Assembly: GCF_900157365.1 (NCBI RefSeq)
Contig: NZ_FUEZ01000003.1
Coordinates: 1,730,183 to 1,794,182, forward strand
Source of the DNA: Mycobacterium numidiamassiliense
Lineage (GTDB): Bacteria; Actinomycetota; Actinomycetes; Mycobacteriales; Mycobacteriaceae
Reading direction: 5' to 3'
DNA length: 64,000 nucleotides
Shown here: positions 34,957-43,047 of the stretch, piece after piece
How the letters are laid out: every line of letters starts with the position of its first letter
How positions within the stretch are numbered: the stretch's first letter is position 1
The notes under the pieces: generated by a model
Told to the model about the DNA's origin: nothing
Seen by the model: only the letters and a program-made list of their open reading frames with translations
Database searches by the model: none
Translations under genes and position numbers: made by a program

Positions 34957-35439
34957 ATGGCACCGAACTGGCTCAACCCTCGTGAAGACCGCGCCTGGCG
35001 GGCCTTCGTGTATGCGAATTATCAGCTCGTAGCGCGTCTAAACCGGGGCCTGCAGAACTCGGGCCTGTCCGGGGCCGACTACGCGGTCCTGGCAGTGCTC
35101 TCTGCTCACGACGGGGGCCGCATGCCCGCTCGCGAGCTGGGCAGAGCACTGAGCTGGGAGAAAAGCCGCGTCTCCCACCAGTTGCGTCGCATGCAAAAGG
35201 ACGGGCTCGTCAGCCGCGAGCCCAACCCCAACGACGCCCGCAGCACGATGGTCGGCCTCCTACCGGCCGGCCGCGCCGCCATCGAGAAGGCGGCACCCGG
35301 GCACGCGGAGGACGTCCGCCGGAACTTCGTCGAGCTGTTCACCCCGGCTGAGCTCGACCTGCTCGCCACCCTCAACGAACGAATCCAGCACCACCTGGCC
35401 ACACACCACGACTCCCCCGACGAAGACGAGCCCTCATAA
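34957..35439 (+). CDS. MarR-family transcriptional regulator
   Basis: 160 residues from ATG 34957; an upstream TTG frame would begin inside the operator. Winged helix: RELGRALSWEKSRVSHQLRRMQKDGLVSREPNPNDARSTMVGLL, the DxRS-type wing being clear. N terminus MAPNWLNPREDRAWRAF is also seen in the remnant at 32661. Divergent from reductase paralogue 2. Likely senses an oxidant or electrophile and controls the TGAYGCRTCA sites; this is inference. Confidence 0.9.
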   Translation: MAPNWLNPREDRAWRAFVYANYQLVARLNRGLQNSGLSGADYAVLAVLSAHDGGRMPARELGRALSWEKSRVSHQLRRMQKDGLVSREPNPNDARSTMVGLLPAGRAAIEKAAPGHAEDVRRNFVELFTPAELDLLATLNERIQHHLATHHDSPDEDEPS

Positions 35440-35522
35440 CCTTCATCGCTGCGAGCGCTTCACCCCGCATAACGGGACTTTCGGTAGGGATGAGACTCCG
35501 GTTGTGTTAACCAGGCGGACAG

Positions 35523-35540
35523 CTTGTCAATCTTCGCTGC
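35523..35540. repeat. CTTGTCAATCTTCGCTGC repeat copy
   Basis: Matches 17 of 18 bases of 15207-15224, part of the inverted repeat near the amidase. Located in the 122-bp gap between MarR and the dnaB 3' end. Confidence 0.3.
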
Positions 35541-35561
35541 ATATCGACAAGAACCTCAAAC

Positions 35562-38189
35562 TCACCGAGCCATGTTGGTGAAGCGCGACAGGTGCAGCTG
35601 GTGTGCGACGGTGACCGTCTTGGTCGGGCCGTTACGGTGCTTGGCCAGAATGAAATCCGCTTCCCCACCGCGCGGGTCGTCACGCTCGAAGGCGTCCGGC
35701 CGGTTCAACAGGATCACCATGTCCGCGTCCTGCTCGAGCGAGCCGGATTCACGAAGGTCGGACAGCATCGGCTTCTTGTCCGTGCGCTGCTCGGGACCAC
35801 GGTTCAGCTGAGCGATCGCCACCACCGGAACCTCAATCTCCTTGGCCAACAACTTGAGTTGGCGCGAGAACTCCGAGACTTCCACCTGCCGTGACTCGTG
35901 CTTTTTGCCCGACGTCATCAGCTGCAGGTAGTCGACCACGACCAGCTTCAGGTCGGCCCGCTGCTTCAGCCGGCGCGCCTTGGCGCGGATTTCCATCATG
36001 GTCAGGTTGGGCGAGTCGTCGATATACAGTGGCGCCTCGCTGATTTCGCTCATGCGGCGCGCCAGCCTCGTCCAGTCCTCGTCATTCATCCGGCCCGAAC
36101 GCATGTCGGAAAGCTTGATTTTCGCCTCCGCTGACAGCAGCCGCATCACGATCTCGGACTTGCTCATCTCCAACGAGAAGATGACGCTCGCCAAGCGATT
36201 CTTGATGGAGCACGACCGCATGAAGTCAAGGCCCAGGGTGGAGTTATGCGTAGGCACCATGGCGTCGCTCGCCAGATACATGTGGCTCTCATTGTCCACT
36301 TCGACACACCGCACGGGAACTGTCTCGATCTGGCGGACGTCCACGATGAAGCGCGATCCAGAGCGCTGGGTGTTGACGGCGGCCCGACGCTCCTTGTGCG
36401 CTATAGCCTTTCGCTCCAACGCGAACACGGTGTCGTCCGTGGAGAACGTCAGGGTGTAAGCGAGGCTGGACGACTCCTGGCGGCCCCGGACCCGCTTCGT
36501 CGAGGTTTGGCAGCGGTAGCCCAGGCTGACGACCAGCTCGGCAGCATCGCACGCCAGCCGACGGTGAGTGACGGAAAATTGCACGGCCCCGCCCGCTGTC
36601 ACGGTTCCGTCGGTGTCGAGCAGGCCGGCGAGCAGGGCGCGCCGCTGTGTCTCGGAAGCCCGCAGATACTCCATCGGAATGTGCTTATTACCAAGCACTC
36701 CGAGTGTCCGCAGTCGGGCCTGCAATGTCCCCACCGCAGCGTGGCAGTTCTGGCACAACCGCAGCCCGCACGACGGTCCCGCGCAGCGCACGCAGGTTGG
36801 ACTCGGGACCGGAGCAGAGACAAACCGAGCCCGCCCACCACAGGAACGCCCACAGGTCCGCACCTGGCTGGTCCGCGGGACGAACGACTTGCCGCAGACC
36901 GCGCACTCGCGAGGAGCCTGCTCAGACACAGCCGGTAGGCGCAATTGGTAACGGTACCGAGCGGACCCCGACGGAACCGCGACGAAGCCGTCGGCTTCGA
37001 TCCGCATGATGATTTCTGGATCGGCCGCGGTGATCTGGGCTGACGCACTGGTGCCGTCCCCCAGCCAGGCGCCGAGAGTGTATGCAGGGACCAACAATTC
37101 GCGATCCGGGAGGTCAAGCGCACGCGCGTTGACCACGCTGTGGTTCAGCCGCCGATCTAGCGTGTCGCAACGCAGACTTCCGGCGATCTCGGCCGTCGTT
37201 CGCACCGCCGCAAACGTGCGCTGATTCTTGCAACGGTTGTAACCCACCGCCGCGGCCTGTGCGGATTTCCGGGATGCGCGTGTTTCGGTCAACCACTGGT
37301 GCTCTGCGTCGGCGACAACGACTGTCCCATCGGAAAACTCCACCTCGTAGCAGGGCCGCCCCAGCATCACGTCGGTGGCAGCCACCACCCGCGTCGGCTG
37401 CCCGTCGTCGCCGAGTAACTCATCCCCAACCGCGACATCAGCCATCGTCGTCCAGCCGGTGGGCGTCGGCAGCGGCGTGTCTAGGGCAAGCGCTTTCCCC
37501 ACTCCAGGACGGGCCGCGACGATGATCATCTGTCCCGGGTGCAGGCCATTGGTCACCTCGTCGAGCTCGGTGAAGCCGGTCGGCACACCGCGTGAGATGC
37601 CGCCGTTGGAGGCGATGGCGTCGATCTCATCCATCGTCGGCTGCAGCAGATCCTCGAGTGGAACGAAGTCCTCCGACGTCCGCCGGTCTGCGACGTCATA
37701 GATCTCGGCCTGGGCCCGGTCGACGATCTCGGCGACGTCCGCGCCGTCGGCGCCGGCATAGCCGTACTGCACCACCCGCGTTCCGGCCTCCACCAGTCGA
37801 CGCAGCAGCGCCTTCTCCGCCACGATGCCCGCGTAGTACCCCGCGTTGGCTGCGGTCGGCACCGTCGAGATCAGGGTGTGCAGATAGGGCGCTCCGCCGA
37901 TCCTGCGCAACAAGCCGCGGCGGTCCAGCTCGGCGGCGACCGTCACCGCATCGGCGGGCTCACCGCGGCCGTAGAGATCCAGAATCGCGTCGTACACGTT
38001 CTGGTGCGCCGGACGGTAGAAATCGCCGGGCCGCAGCCGCTCCAGCACATCGGCAATGGCGTCCTTGCTCAGCAGCATCCCGCCCAGCACCGACTGCTCC
38101 GCGGCCAGATCCTGTGGCGGCTGGCGGCCGAAGTCTTCACTGGGTGGCGAGGCATCCATGCCAGGCGCGAAGTCGTCGACGACCGCCAC
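35562..38189 (-). CDS. dnaB: Replicative DNA helicase DnaB with in-frame intein
   Basis: 875 residues; removal of residues 233-649 leaves a 458-residue helicase of normal length. Unwinds DNA ahead of the replisome as a ring hexamer with ATP. N-terminal domain ~27-130 (LAAEQSVLGGMLLSKDA); RecA-like motor from ~200. Walker A (ARPGVGK / ST) is split by the intein exactly between Lys and Ser, so no active helicase exists before splicing. Walker B is LKLVVVDYLQLM. Downstream of rplI but separated by 534 bp. Assignment certain. Confidence 0.97.
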   Translation of the reverse strand: MAVVDDFAPGMDASPPSEDFGRQPPQDLAAEQSVLGGMLLSKDAIADVLERLRPGDFYRPAHQNVYDAILDLYGRGEPADAVTVAAELDRRGLLRRIGGAPYLHTLISTVPTAANAGYYAGIVAEKALLRRLVEAGTRVVQYGYAGADGADVAEIVDRAQAEIYDVADRRTSEDFVPLEDLLQPTMDEIDAIASNGGISRGVPTGFTELDEVTNGLHPGQMIIVAARPGVGKALALDTPLPTPTGWTTMADVAVGDELLGDDGQPTRVVAATDVMLGRPCYEVEFSDGTVVVADAEHQWLTETRASRKSAQAAAVGYNRCKNQRTFAAVRTTAEIAGSLRCDTLDRRLNHSVVNARALDLPDRELLVPAYTLGAWLGDGTSASAQITAADPEIIMRIEADGFVAVPSGSARYRYQLRLPAVSEQAPRECAVCGKSFVPRTSQVRTCGRSCGGRARFVSAPVPSPTCVRCAGPSCGLRLCQNCHAAVGTLQARLRTLGVLGNKHIPMEYLRASETQRRALLAGLLDTDGTVTAGGAVQFSVTHRRLACDAAELVVSLGYRCQTSTKRVRGRQESSSLAYTLTFSTDDTVFALERKAIAHKERRAAVNTQRSGSRFIVDVRQIETVPVRCVEVDNESHMYLASDAMVPTHNSTLGLDFMRSCSIKNRLASVIFSLEMSKSEIVMRLLSAEAKIKLSDMRSGRMNDEDWTRLARRMSEISEAPLYIDDSPNLTMMEIRAKARRLKQRADLKLVVVDYLQLMTSGKKHESRQVEVSEFSRQLKLLAKEIEVPVVAIAQLNRGPEQRTDKKPMLSDLRESGSLEQDADMVILLNRPDAFERDDPRGGEADFILAKHRNGPTKTVTVAHQLHLSRFTNMAR
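36243..37493 (-). other. Class 3 intein in the DnaB P-loop, with homing endonuclease
   Basis: 417 residues, DnaB positions 233-649. First residue is Ala, not Cys or Ser; the end is VPTHN followed by Ser650 of the extein. The WCT triplet of class 3 inteins is present: Trp299 two residues after block B His297, Cys628 in block F (VPVRCVEV), Thr647 in block G. Two dodecapeptide-type motifs, LGAWLGDGT (~372-380) and LLAGLLDTDGT (~519-529), mark a LAGLIDADG endonuclease. Between them lies a Cys-rich stretch (~429-482). The P-loop site matches the one I recall for the M. smegmatis DnaBi1 mini-intein; this one is much longer. Confidence 0.9.
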
Positions 38190-38403
38190 GGGCCCTCACC
38201 TCCCTCTAACCAAGTACCCGAACATACATTCGATGACCGTCACGTCGAGCGTAAGCGAAGGCACCGTCGCCCCCAAAGCGGTGACACCCAAAAGTCTCGT
38301 GCCTGGAAGAACGTAAACGTTGCTAGCGGGTAGCTGAAAGGGCCACTGTTCATAACACTGTGCATCGTGTGTGCATATCCTTCGACACCTGTGTTGAGTG
38401 GGT

Positions 38404-38488
38404 TGTGGAGAACCTGTGGATTAAAACGCGGCGTTGAAGCATCCGTGCAGATACGCGCAGTACACCACTGCACATTTGGTGTGGAGAA
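38404..38488 (-). promoter_or_regulatory. Cluster of DnaA-box-like sequences upstream of dnaB
   Basis: Read on the minus strand: TTCTCCACA at 38404-38412 and again at 38480-38488, both full matches to TTNTCCACA, and TAATCCACA at 38415-38423 with one mismatch. All point the same way. A weaker ATATGCACA is at 38370-38378. They lie 215-300 bp before the dnaB start and could let DnaA regulate the helicase gene. Confidence 0.45.
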
Positions 38489-38672
38489 CAATTCGCTCGG
38501 CGTGTCGGGCCAGGTTACTGCGTCGGGCGTGTTGGCTTTCACCCACATTTTCGCCGAGTTACGAGCCGGTTAAGGCGCCCATGCACCCCGGTCACCGAAA
38601 TAGTTCGCCAGGTCCGCCGCATCCGCGCGTCTACCTAGCCGGCTCTGAGCGCTCACAGAGCGCCAAACGAGT

Positions 38673-38704
38673 TCCGGCGGCCACCCTCAGGGGCGGCCGC
38701 CGGA
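38673..38704 (-). terminator. Hairpin after rplI
   Basis: Perfect 10-bp stem TCCGGCGGCC / GGCCGCCGGA with a 12-nt loop, 20 bp beyond the rplI stop. Very G+C-rich and without a U-run, as often in mycobacteria. Probable end of the rpsF operon transcript. Confidence 0.55.
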
Positions 38705-38723
38705 CAAAGCAAACAGTGTCGAG

Positions 38724-39182
38724 TTAGCTGTCCGCGACGACGTCCAGCGTGAACTCCACGTTGACCTCCGGGTGCAGGTGCACCGACACCGAGTGCGCAC
38801 CGATGGCCTTGATGTGCGCCTTGGGCAGCCGGACGATGCGCTTGTCCAGGTTCGGGCCGCCGGCCTTCTTGATCGCGCCCACCACGTCGGCCGAGGTCAC
38901 CGAGCCGAACAACTTGCCGGAATCGGCCGCGGTCTTCACCGGCAGCGAGACCGAGCCCAGCGACTCGATGGCCGTCTTGAGCTCGTTGGCGTGCCCGAGG
39001 TCGCGCACCGACTTGGTTTCACGGGCCCGGCGAATCTCGTCGGCCTGCTTCTGCGCGCCGCGTGAGGCGACGATCGCCAGGCCGCGCGGCAGCAGGAAAT
39101 TGCGGCCGTACCCGTCCTTGACCTCGACAGTGTCGCCAACGCCACCGAGGTGGTCCACGTCGGCCGTCAGAATCAGCTTCAT
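38724..39182 (-). CDS. rplI: 50S ribosomal protein L9
   Basis: 152 residues. Structural protein of the large subunit, binding 23S rRNA at the L1 stalk base and limiting frameshifting. Starts [32 protein letters not shown], the conserved L9 N domain with its glycine-rich turn; long connecting helix and C domain follow. 31 bp after rpsR; last gene of rpsF-ssb-rpsR-rplI. Confidence 0.98.
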   Translation of the reverse strand: MKLILTADVDHLGGVGDTVEVKDGYGRNFLLPRGLAIVASRGAQKQADEIRRARETKSVRDLGHANELKTAIESLGSVSLPVKTAADSGKLFGSVTSADVVGAIKKAGGPNLDKRIVRLPKAHIKAIGAHSVSVHLHPEVNVEFTLDVVADS

Positions 39183-39213
39183 CTTTTCGTACTTTCGGTT
39201 GAGCCCTCGGCCG

Positions 39214-39471
39214 CTATCGCGCCGAGGAGGTGAACGGCAGCAACGCGACCTCGCGGGCGTTCTTCACGGCGATCGCGATATCGCGCTGGTGCTGGACGCA
39301 GTTGCCGGTGACACGACGCGCGCGGATCTTGCCGCGCTCGCTGATGTAGGTGCGCAGCAGCGTGGTGTCCTTGTAGTTGATCGGCTGCCCCTTCTTCGAG
39401 CAGAAGACGCATTTACGCGCCTTGATCGGCTTTTCCGGAGCCGGGCGCCGTTTCGTGGAGGACTTGGCCAT
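39214..39471 (-). CDS. rpsR: 30S ribosomal protein S18, Cys-containing form
   Basis: 85 residues. Small-subunit protein pairing with S6. Core [15 protein letters not shown], then [14 protein letters not shown] and [15 protein letters not shown]. The CxxC plus a later Cys mark the zinc-binding (C+) paralogue, as opposed to the Cys-free copy mycobacteria express under zinc limitation. Between ssb and rplI in the usual order. Confidence 0.97.
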   Translation of the reverse strand: MAKSSTKRRPAPEKPIKARKCVFCSKKGQPINYKDTTLLRTYISERGKIRARRVTGNCVQHQRDIAIAVKNAREVALLPFTSSAR

Positions 39472-39516
39472 GTGTGTTTTCTTTCCTATGTCTTAACGAT
39501 TTGAGATTTCTCGAAG

Positions 39517-40044
39517 TCAGAACGGCGGTTCTTCGTCGCCGCCACCGAAGGAGCCCGACGCCGGGGCACTGCCCCACGGGTCGTCCGCCGGTGCGCTGCT
39601 CGCCTGCGCGGCGGGCGGACGGGATCCGCCGCCGCCACCACCGCCGCCACTGCCGAAGCCGCCACCGCCGCCGCCACTACGGCTGGCCTTGTTGACCTTC
39701 GCCGTGGCGTACCGAAGCGAGGGGCCGATCTCGTCGACCTCGACCTCGACAACGGTGCGCTTCTCACCCTCGCGGGTCTCGAAGGAACGCTGCTTGAGCC
39801 GGCCGGTCACGATCACCCGCGACCCGCGCGTCAGGCTTTCGGCCACGTTCTCGGCGGCCTCGCGCCAGATGTTGCACCGCAAGAACAGCGCCTCGCCGTC
39901 CTTCCATTCCCCGCTCTGGCGGTCATAGATCCGGGGTGTCGACGCCACGGTGAAATTCGCGACGGCAGCACCCGACGGGGTAAACCGCAGCTCGGGGTCG
40001 GCGGTCAAGTTTCCGACGACGGTAATAATGGTGTCACCAGCCAC
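39517..40044 (-). CDS. ssb: Single-stranded DNA-binding protein
   Basis: 175 residues, GTG start. OB fold to ~115 ([21 protein letters not shown], then [21 protein letters not shown]), then a Gly/Ser-rich linker, and the acidic tip DEEPPF used to recruit replication and repair partners. Coats ssDNA as tetramers. Standard place between rpsF and rpsR. Confidence 0.98.
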   Translation of the reverse strand: MAGDTIITVVGNLTADPELRFTPSGAAVANFTVASTPRIYDRQSGEWKDGEALFLRCNIWREAAENVAESLTRGSRVIVTGRLKQRSFETREGEKRTVVEVEVDEIGPSLRYATAKVNKASRSGGGGGGFGSGGGGGGGGSRPPAAQASSAPADDPWGSAPASGSFGGGDEEPPF

Positions 40045-40142
40045 TGGTGCCTCCTGGGTCCGTCCTGGTTCTCGCCTTGGGACGATGAGTGGTCATGAGC
40101 GTAATTTCGCTGAGCCTACGCAGCCGTGCCGACGACTGGAAC

Positions 40143-40433
40143 TCAGTGCTTGTCGGTGCGCATCACCTTGGTGCGCAACACCGACTCGTTGAGGCTCAGC
40201 TGGCGGTCGAGCTCGGAGACCGTCGCCGGCTCTGCCTTCAGATCGATCACGACGTAAATGCCTTCGGCATGCTTGAGGATCTCGTAGGCCAGCCGGCGCT
40301 TGCCCCAGATGTCGACCTTGTCCACGCTGCCGCCGTCCTTGCGGACGACATTGAGGAACGTCTCCAATGACGGAGCAACGGTACGTTCGTCGAGCGTGGG
40401 GTCAAGAATGACCATGATTTCGTATGGACGCAT
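40143..40433 (-). CDS. rpsF: 30S ribosomal protein S6
   Basis: 96 residues. [22 protein letters not shown] and [25 protein letters not shown] are the S6 ferredoxin-like fold. Forms the S6:S18 platform pair. First gene of the operon; 317-bp leader region with a hairpin at 40466. Ribosome site AGAGGAGG upstream. Confidence 0.98.
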   Translation of the reverse strand: MRPYEIMVILDPTLDERTVAPSLETFLNVVRKDGGSVDKVDIWGKRRLAYEILKHAEGIYVVIDLKAEPATVSELDRQLSLNESVLRTKVMRTDKH

Positions 40434-40465
40434 GGAAACCTCACCACCTCCTCTGGTCTAAAGCG

Positions 40466-40484
40466 GCCACGGTCGATCCGTGGC
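40466..40484 (-). promoter_or_regulatory. Hairpin in the rpsF leader
   Basis: Stem GCCACGG / CCGTGGC with a 5-nt loop, 33 bp upstream of the rpsF start. In many bacteria an S6:S18-binding leader motif precedes rpsF and gives feedback control; position fits but the details of that motif were not verified. Confidence 0.35.
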
Positions 40485-40617
40485 AGGAGTGTCACCTGCG
40501 TCGGCAACCGCCCCAGGGTACCGGATGCCTGGCTAGGACCCAAAAGCGTGCAAAACTCGTTCGCCAACCTCGCGTCTCACCCGACACATCCGCCTCTGTC
40601 GGGACGAATGTCCGTTC

Positions 40618-40689
40618 TGCCCGCCTCCGAGCGACAACACCCGAGCCCGAGCCGACAACGCGGTGGAAGTTGTCGCTCGGAGGCGGGCA
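40618..40689. terminator. Perfect 21-bp inverted repeat
   Basis: Arms 40618-40638 and 40669-40689 are exact reverse complements (start TGCCCGCCTCCGAGCGACAA), with a 30-nt loop. Placed between the 3' end of the DJ-1 gene and the rpsF leader, so it could end the ponA1-side transcript. The length of the perfect stem is unusual; it could also be a dispersed palindromic element. Confidence 0.55.
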
Positions 40690-40750
40690 ATTTGTGCCCC
40701 ACCCGGCGTGGGGACGCAAGTGACGGTTGGGACGACGGTTCGCCGAGGCG

Positions 40751-41392
40751 CTACTGCCGGGCTTGGCGGTATTCGCCCGCCCTGGCCACCGTCGTTTCGT
40801 CGGCCTTGGCCAGCGAACCCGAGTCGAACGGCGGGTGCGGGTCGTATTCGATGAGCAGCTGCGCCGCCTGGGCAGCCTCGCGATCGACGAGCAATTCGAC
40901 GACTCGCAAGGCCATGTCGATGCCGCTGGACACACCCGCGGCGGTGATGATCCGCTGCGGCAGGTGCTCGACGACGCGCTCGGGTACATAGCGGGCGCCC
41001 AACTCGTTGAGTAACTCCGCGGCACTCCAATGCGTCGTCGCGGTCAGTCCGTCGAGCAGGCCGGCGGCGGCCAGCAGCAGCGCGCCGGTACACACCGAGG
41101 TGGTGAGCGTGGTGCGCGGATGCACCGTGTGCAGCCAGCCGCGGATGTCTTCGTCGTGAATCAGCTGGCGGGTTCCGATGCCGCCGGGGAAGACGACCAC
41201 ATCGGGTGCGCCGACTTCGTCGAACGTGGCGTCGCAGGTGACGCCGAGCATGCCGTTTTCGGTGCGCACCTCGCCGCGGCGATGCCCGATGAACACGACG
41301 TCGATCGACGGGACGCGCTGCAGCACTTCGTAGGGCCCGACGGCGTCGAGTGCGGTGAAGCGATCGAACAGCGGAATGGCGACCAGCGTCAC
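40751..41392 (-). CDS. DJ-1/PfpI family protein (Rv0052-like)
   Basis: 213 residues from GTG 41392, which has GGAG upstream; the frame runs on to 41494 inside the neighbour. Class I glutamine-amidotransferase-like fold; nucleophile elbow TTSVCTGALLLAAAGLL with the Cys, GVSSGIDMALRVVELL typical of isonitrile hydratase/ThiJ-like members. Starts 2 bp after the stop of the upstream membrane-protein gene. Same neighbour order as in M. tuberculosis. Function unproven; deglycase, hydratase or regulator. Confidence 0.88.
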   Translation of the reverse strand: MTLVAIPLFDRFTALDAVGPYEVLQRVPSIDVVFIGHRRGEVRTENGMLGVTCDATFDEVGAPDVVVFPGGIGTRQLIHDEDIRGWLHTVHPRTTLTTSVCTGALLLAAAGLLDGLTATTHWSAAELLNELGARYVPERVVEHLPQRIITAAGVSSGIDMALRVVELLVDREAAQAAQLLIEYDPHPPFDSGSLAKADETTVARAGEYRQARQ

Positions 41393-41394
41393 GG

Positions 41395-43047
41395 CTATCT
41401 CCCAACGCTCGCGGGTTCGGCTGCGACCTCGGTGTCGGCGTGGCGCTCGTCGGCGCGCCGCAACCCGGCCGGCCGCAGCCAGGCCGGCAGCCAATCGGGC
41501 GGAGCGTCGGGCGCGCGGTCAAAGGCCCCGCCCGCCGGATCGTCCACCCGGCCGCCCCAGCGCACCAAGTCCTCGTCGGGCCGATAGATCTGCCAGATCA
41601 CCAACGCGCACAGTGCCACGACGGCGATGTCGCGCAGTAACACGGTCGTGGTGAAAACCTGTTCCGGCAGCGAACGATTCGGGTTGCCGTACAGGTAATA
41701 CATCCTCGGCACCCAGACCAGCGCGTCAATGGTCATCCAGGCCAGCAGTATCCGGCGATGCGGCACCGCCAGCACGGCCAGCGGCACCAGCCACAACGAG
41801 AACTGCGGACTCCATACCTTGTTGGTCAACAGGAATGCCGCGACCACTAAGAACAGCAGCTGCGCGACCCGTGGCCGCTGCGGGGCGGTGAACGCCACGT
41901 ACGCGATTGCGGCGCAACAGATTACGAATGAGACGAGGACCATGGTGTTGAGCACCGTCGGCGGCTCCCAGAAACCCAGCTTGGGATCGAACCCGCGCCA
42001 GCCGGTGTACGACTTGACCACGTTGTACAGCGAGTCCATGTCGTCGCCGCGGCGGGTGTTGAGCCGGAAGAACTCCGACCAGCCACGCGGAAACAGCACC
42101 AGCACAGGCAAATTCACCAGAAGCCAGGTCGCCGCGGCCACCCCGGCGGTGCGGGCCAGCGCGCCAAGGCGACCGGTCCGGATGCCCAGCACCAGCATCG
42201 GGCCCAGGAACAACAGCGGATACAGTTTGGCCGCGGCACCCAGCCCGAGGAGCACACCGGCGAGCACCGGCCTACGACGGGCCCACGCCAGCAGTCCCCC
42301 CATCGCGAATGCCGTTGCCAGCGCGTCGAAGTTGGTGAATATCTGGAAGATCAGCACCGGCGAGGCGGCCACCAATGCCGCATCCCACACCCGACGACCG
42401 GACAGGCCCGCGGTCGCCCACACCGTCGCCAGCCAGGCCAGCGCCAGCCCGAATGCGGCGACGTCGAAGAACACCACCACCTCGGCGATCACCGGAAGCG
42501 GCACGAGCTTGCTCAGCGCGGTATAGGTCTTGGCCAACGCCATCGACACGTACTGATAGACCCCCGTCAGCACCGGATACTCCATGTACCGCACCGCGGG
42601 CTTGCCGTCGTAGCGAGTCTGCGGGGTGCCGTCCGGGCCGCTCTCTATCCAGCTGGACTTGTAGGGAAACTTGCCCTGGCTCAACAACTCTGCGCCGTAG
42701 AGCGGAACCGTATCGGAATAACACAACTCGTAGTACGCGCGCTGGTTGTCCCAGTTGGCGACCCGCTGATCGCCGGTGCCGGTCCCGCTGCTTTGCAAGC
42801 AGGCCGCCTTGGTCGACCAGCCCAGCGCCAGGAACACCAGCGCGATCAAGAACATCACCCGCACCGGCGTCATCAGCCGGCCGCGACCGATCAGCGCGTG
42901 GCGGCCGACGGGGCCGCCGATGACATCCGCCAGGGCGGCACCCAAAGAGTCGGTGTGGCTGGGGCAATCGCGGTTGTCGGCGCTGCGCAGGTCACCGGCG
43001 AGCGGCTGCGGTGAGATGGTGGTGCTCCCCTGCTGTCCGCCGGTCAC
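41395..43047 (-). CDS. Rv0051-like polytopic membrane protein (glycosyltransferase family 87-like)
   Basis: 550 residues from GTG 43047, whose GTGA overlaps the ponA1 stop; an upstream frame to 43404 is a shadow of ponA1. About ten hydrophobic helices; resembles polyprenyl-phosphate-mannose-using transferases, with the soluble loop NWDNQRAYYELCYSDTVPLYG after the first helix. Conserved beside ponA1 in mycobacteria, hinting at a cell-envelope job. Catalysis not demonstrated. Confidence 0.88.
   Translation of the reverse strand: MTGGQQGSTTISPQPLAGDLRSADNRDCPSHTDSLGAALADVIGGPVGRHALIGRGRLMTPVRVMFLIALVFLALGWSTKAACLQSSGTGTGDQRVANWDNQRAYYELCYSDTVPLYGAELLSQGKFPYKSSWIESGPDGTPQTRYDGKPAVRYMEYPVLTGVYQYVSMALAKTYTALSKLVPLPVIAEVVVFFDVAAFGLALAWLATVWATAGLSGRRVWDAALVAASPVLIFQIFTNFDALATAFAMGGLLAWARRRPVLAGVLLGLGAAAKLYPLLFLGPMLVLGIRTGRLGALARTAGVAAATWLLVNLPVLVLFPRGWSEFFRLNTRRGDDMDSLYNVVKSYTGWRGFDPKLGFWEPPTVLNTMVLVSFVICCAAIAYVAFTAPQRPRVAQLLFLVVAAFLLTNKVWSPQFSLWLVPLAVLAVPHRRILLAWMTIDALVWVPRMYYLYGNPNRSLPEQVFTTTVLLRDIAVVALCALVIWQIYRPDEDLVRWGGRVDDPAGGAFDRAPDAPPDWLPAWLRPAGLRRADERHADTEVAAEPASVGR

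Larger units (their letters stand above)
38190..38723. other. 534-bp dnaB upstream region, no gene recognised
   Basis: M. tuberculosis has a small gene (Rv0057) here; no equivalent was found, and the frame at 38240-38548 (minus) has no recognisable features. It contains the rplI terminator-like hairpin, DnaA-box-like sequences and the dnaB promoter. Confidence 0.55.
40434..40750. other. 317-bp region before rpsF
   Basis: Holds the rpsF leader with the hairpin at 40466-40484, and the long inverted repeat at 40618-40689 that probably ends the incoming transcript from the DJ-1 gene. No coding gene seen. Confidence 0.55.

Noticed and set aside
38240..38548. 102-codon minus-strand frame upstream of dnaB, in the place of Rv0057
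   Set aside because: No similarity recognised to any family and it overlaps the DnaA-box-like cluster.
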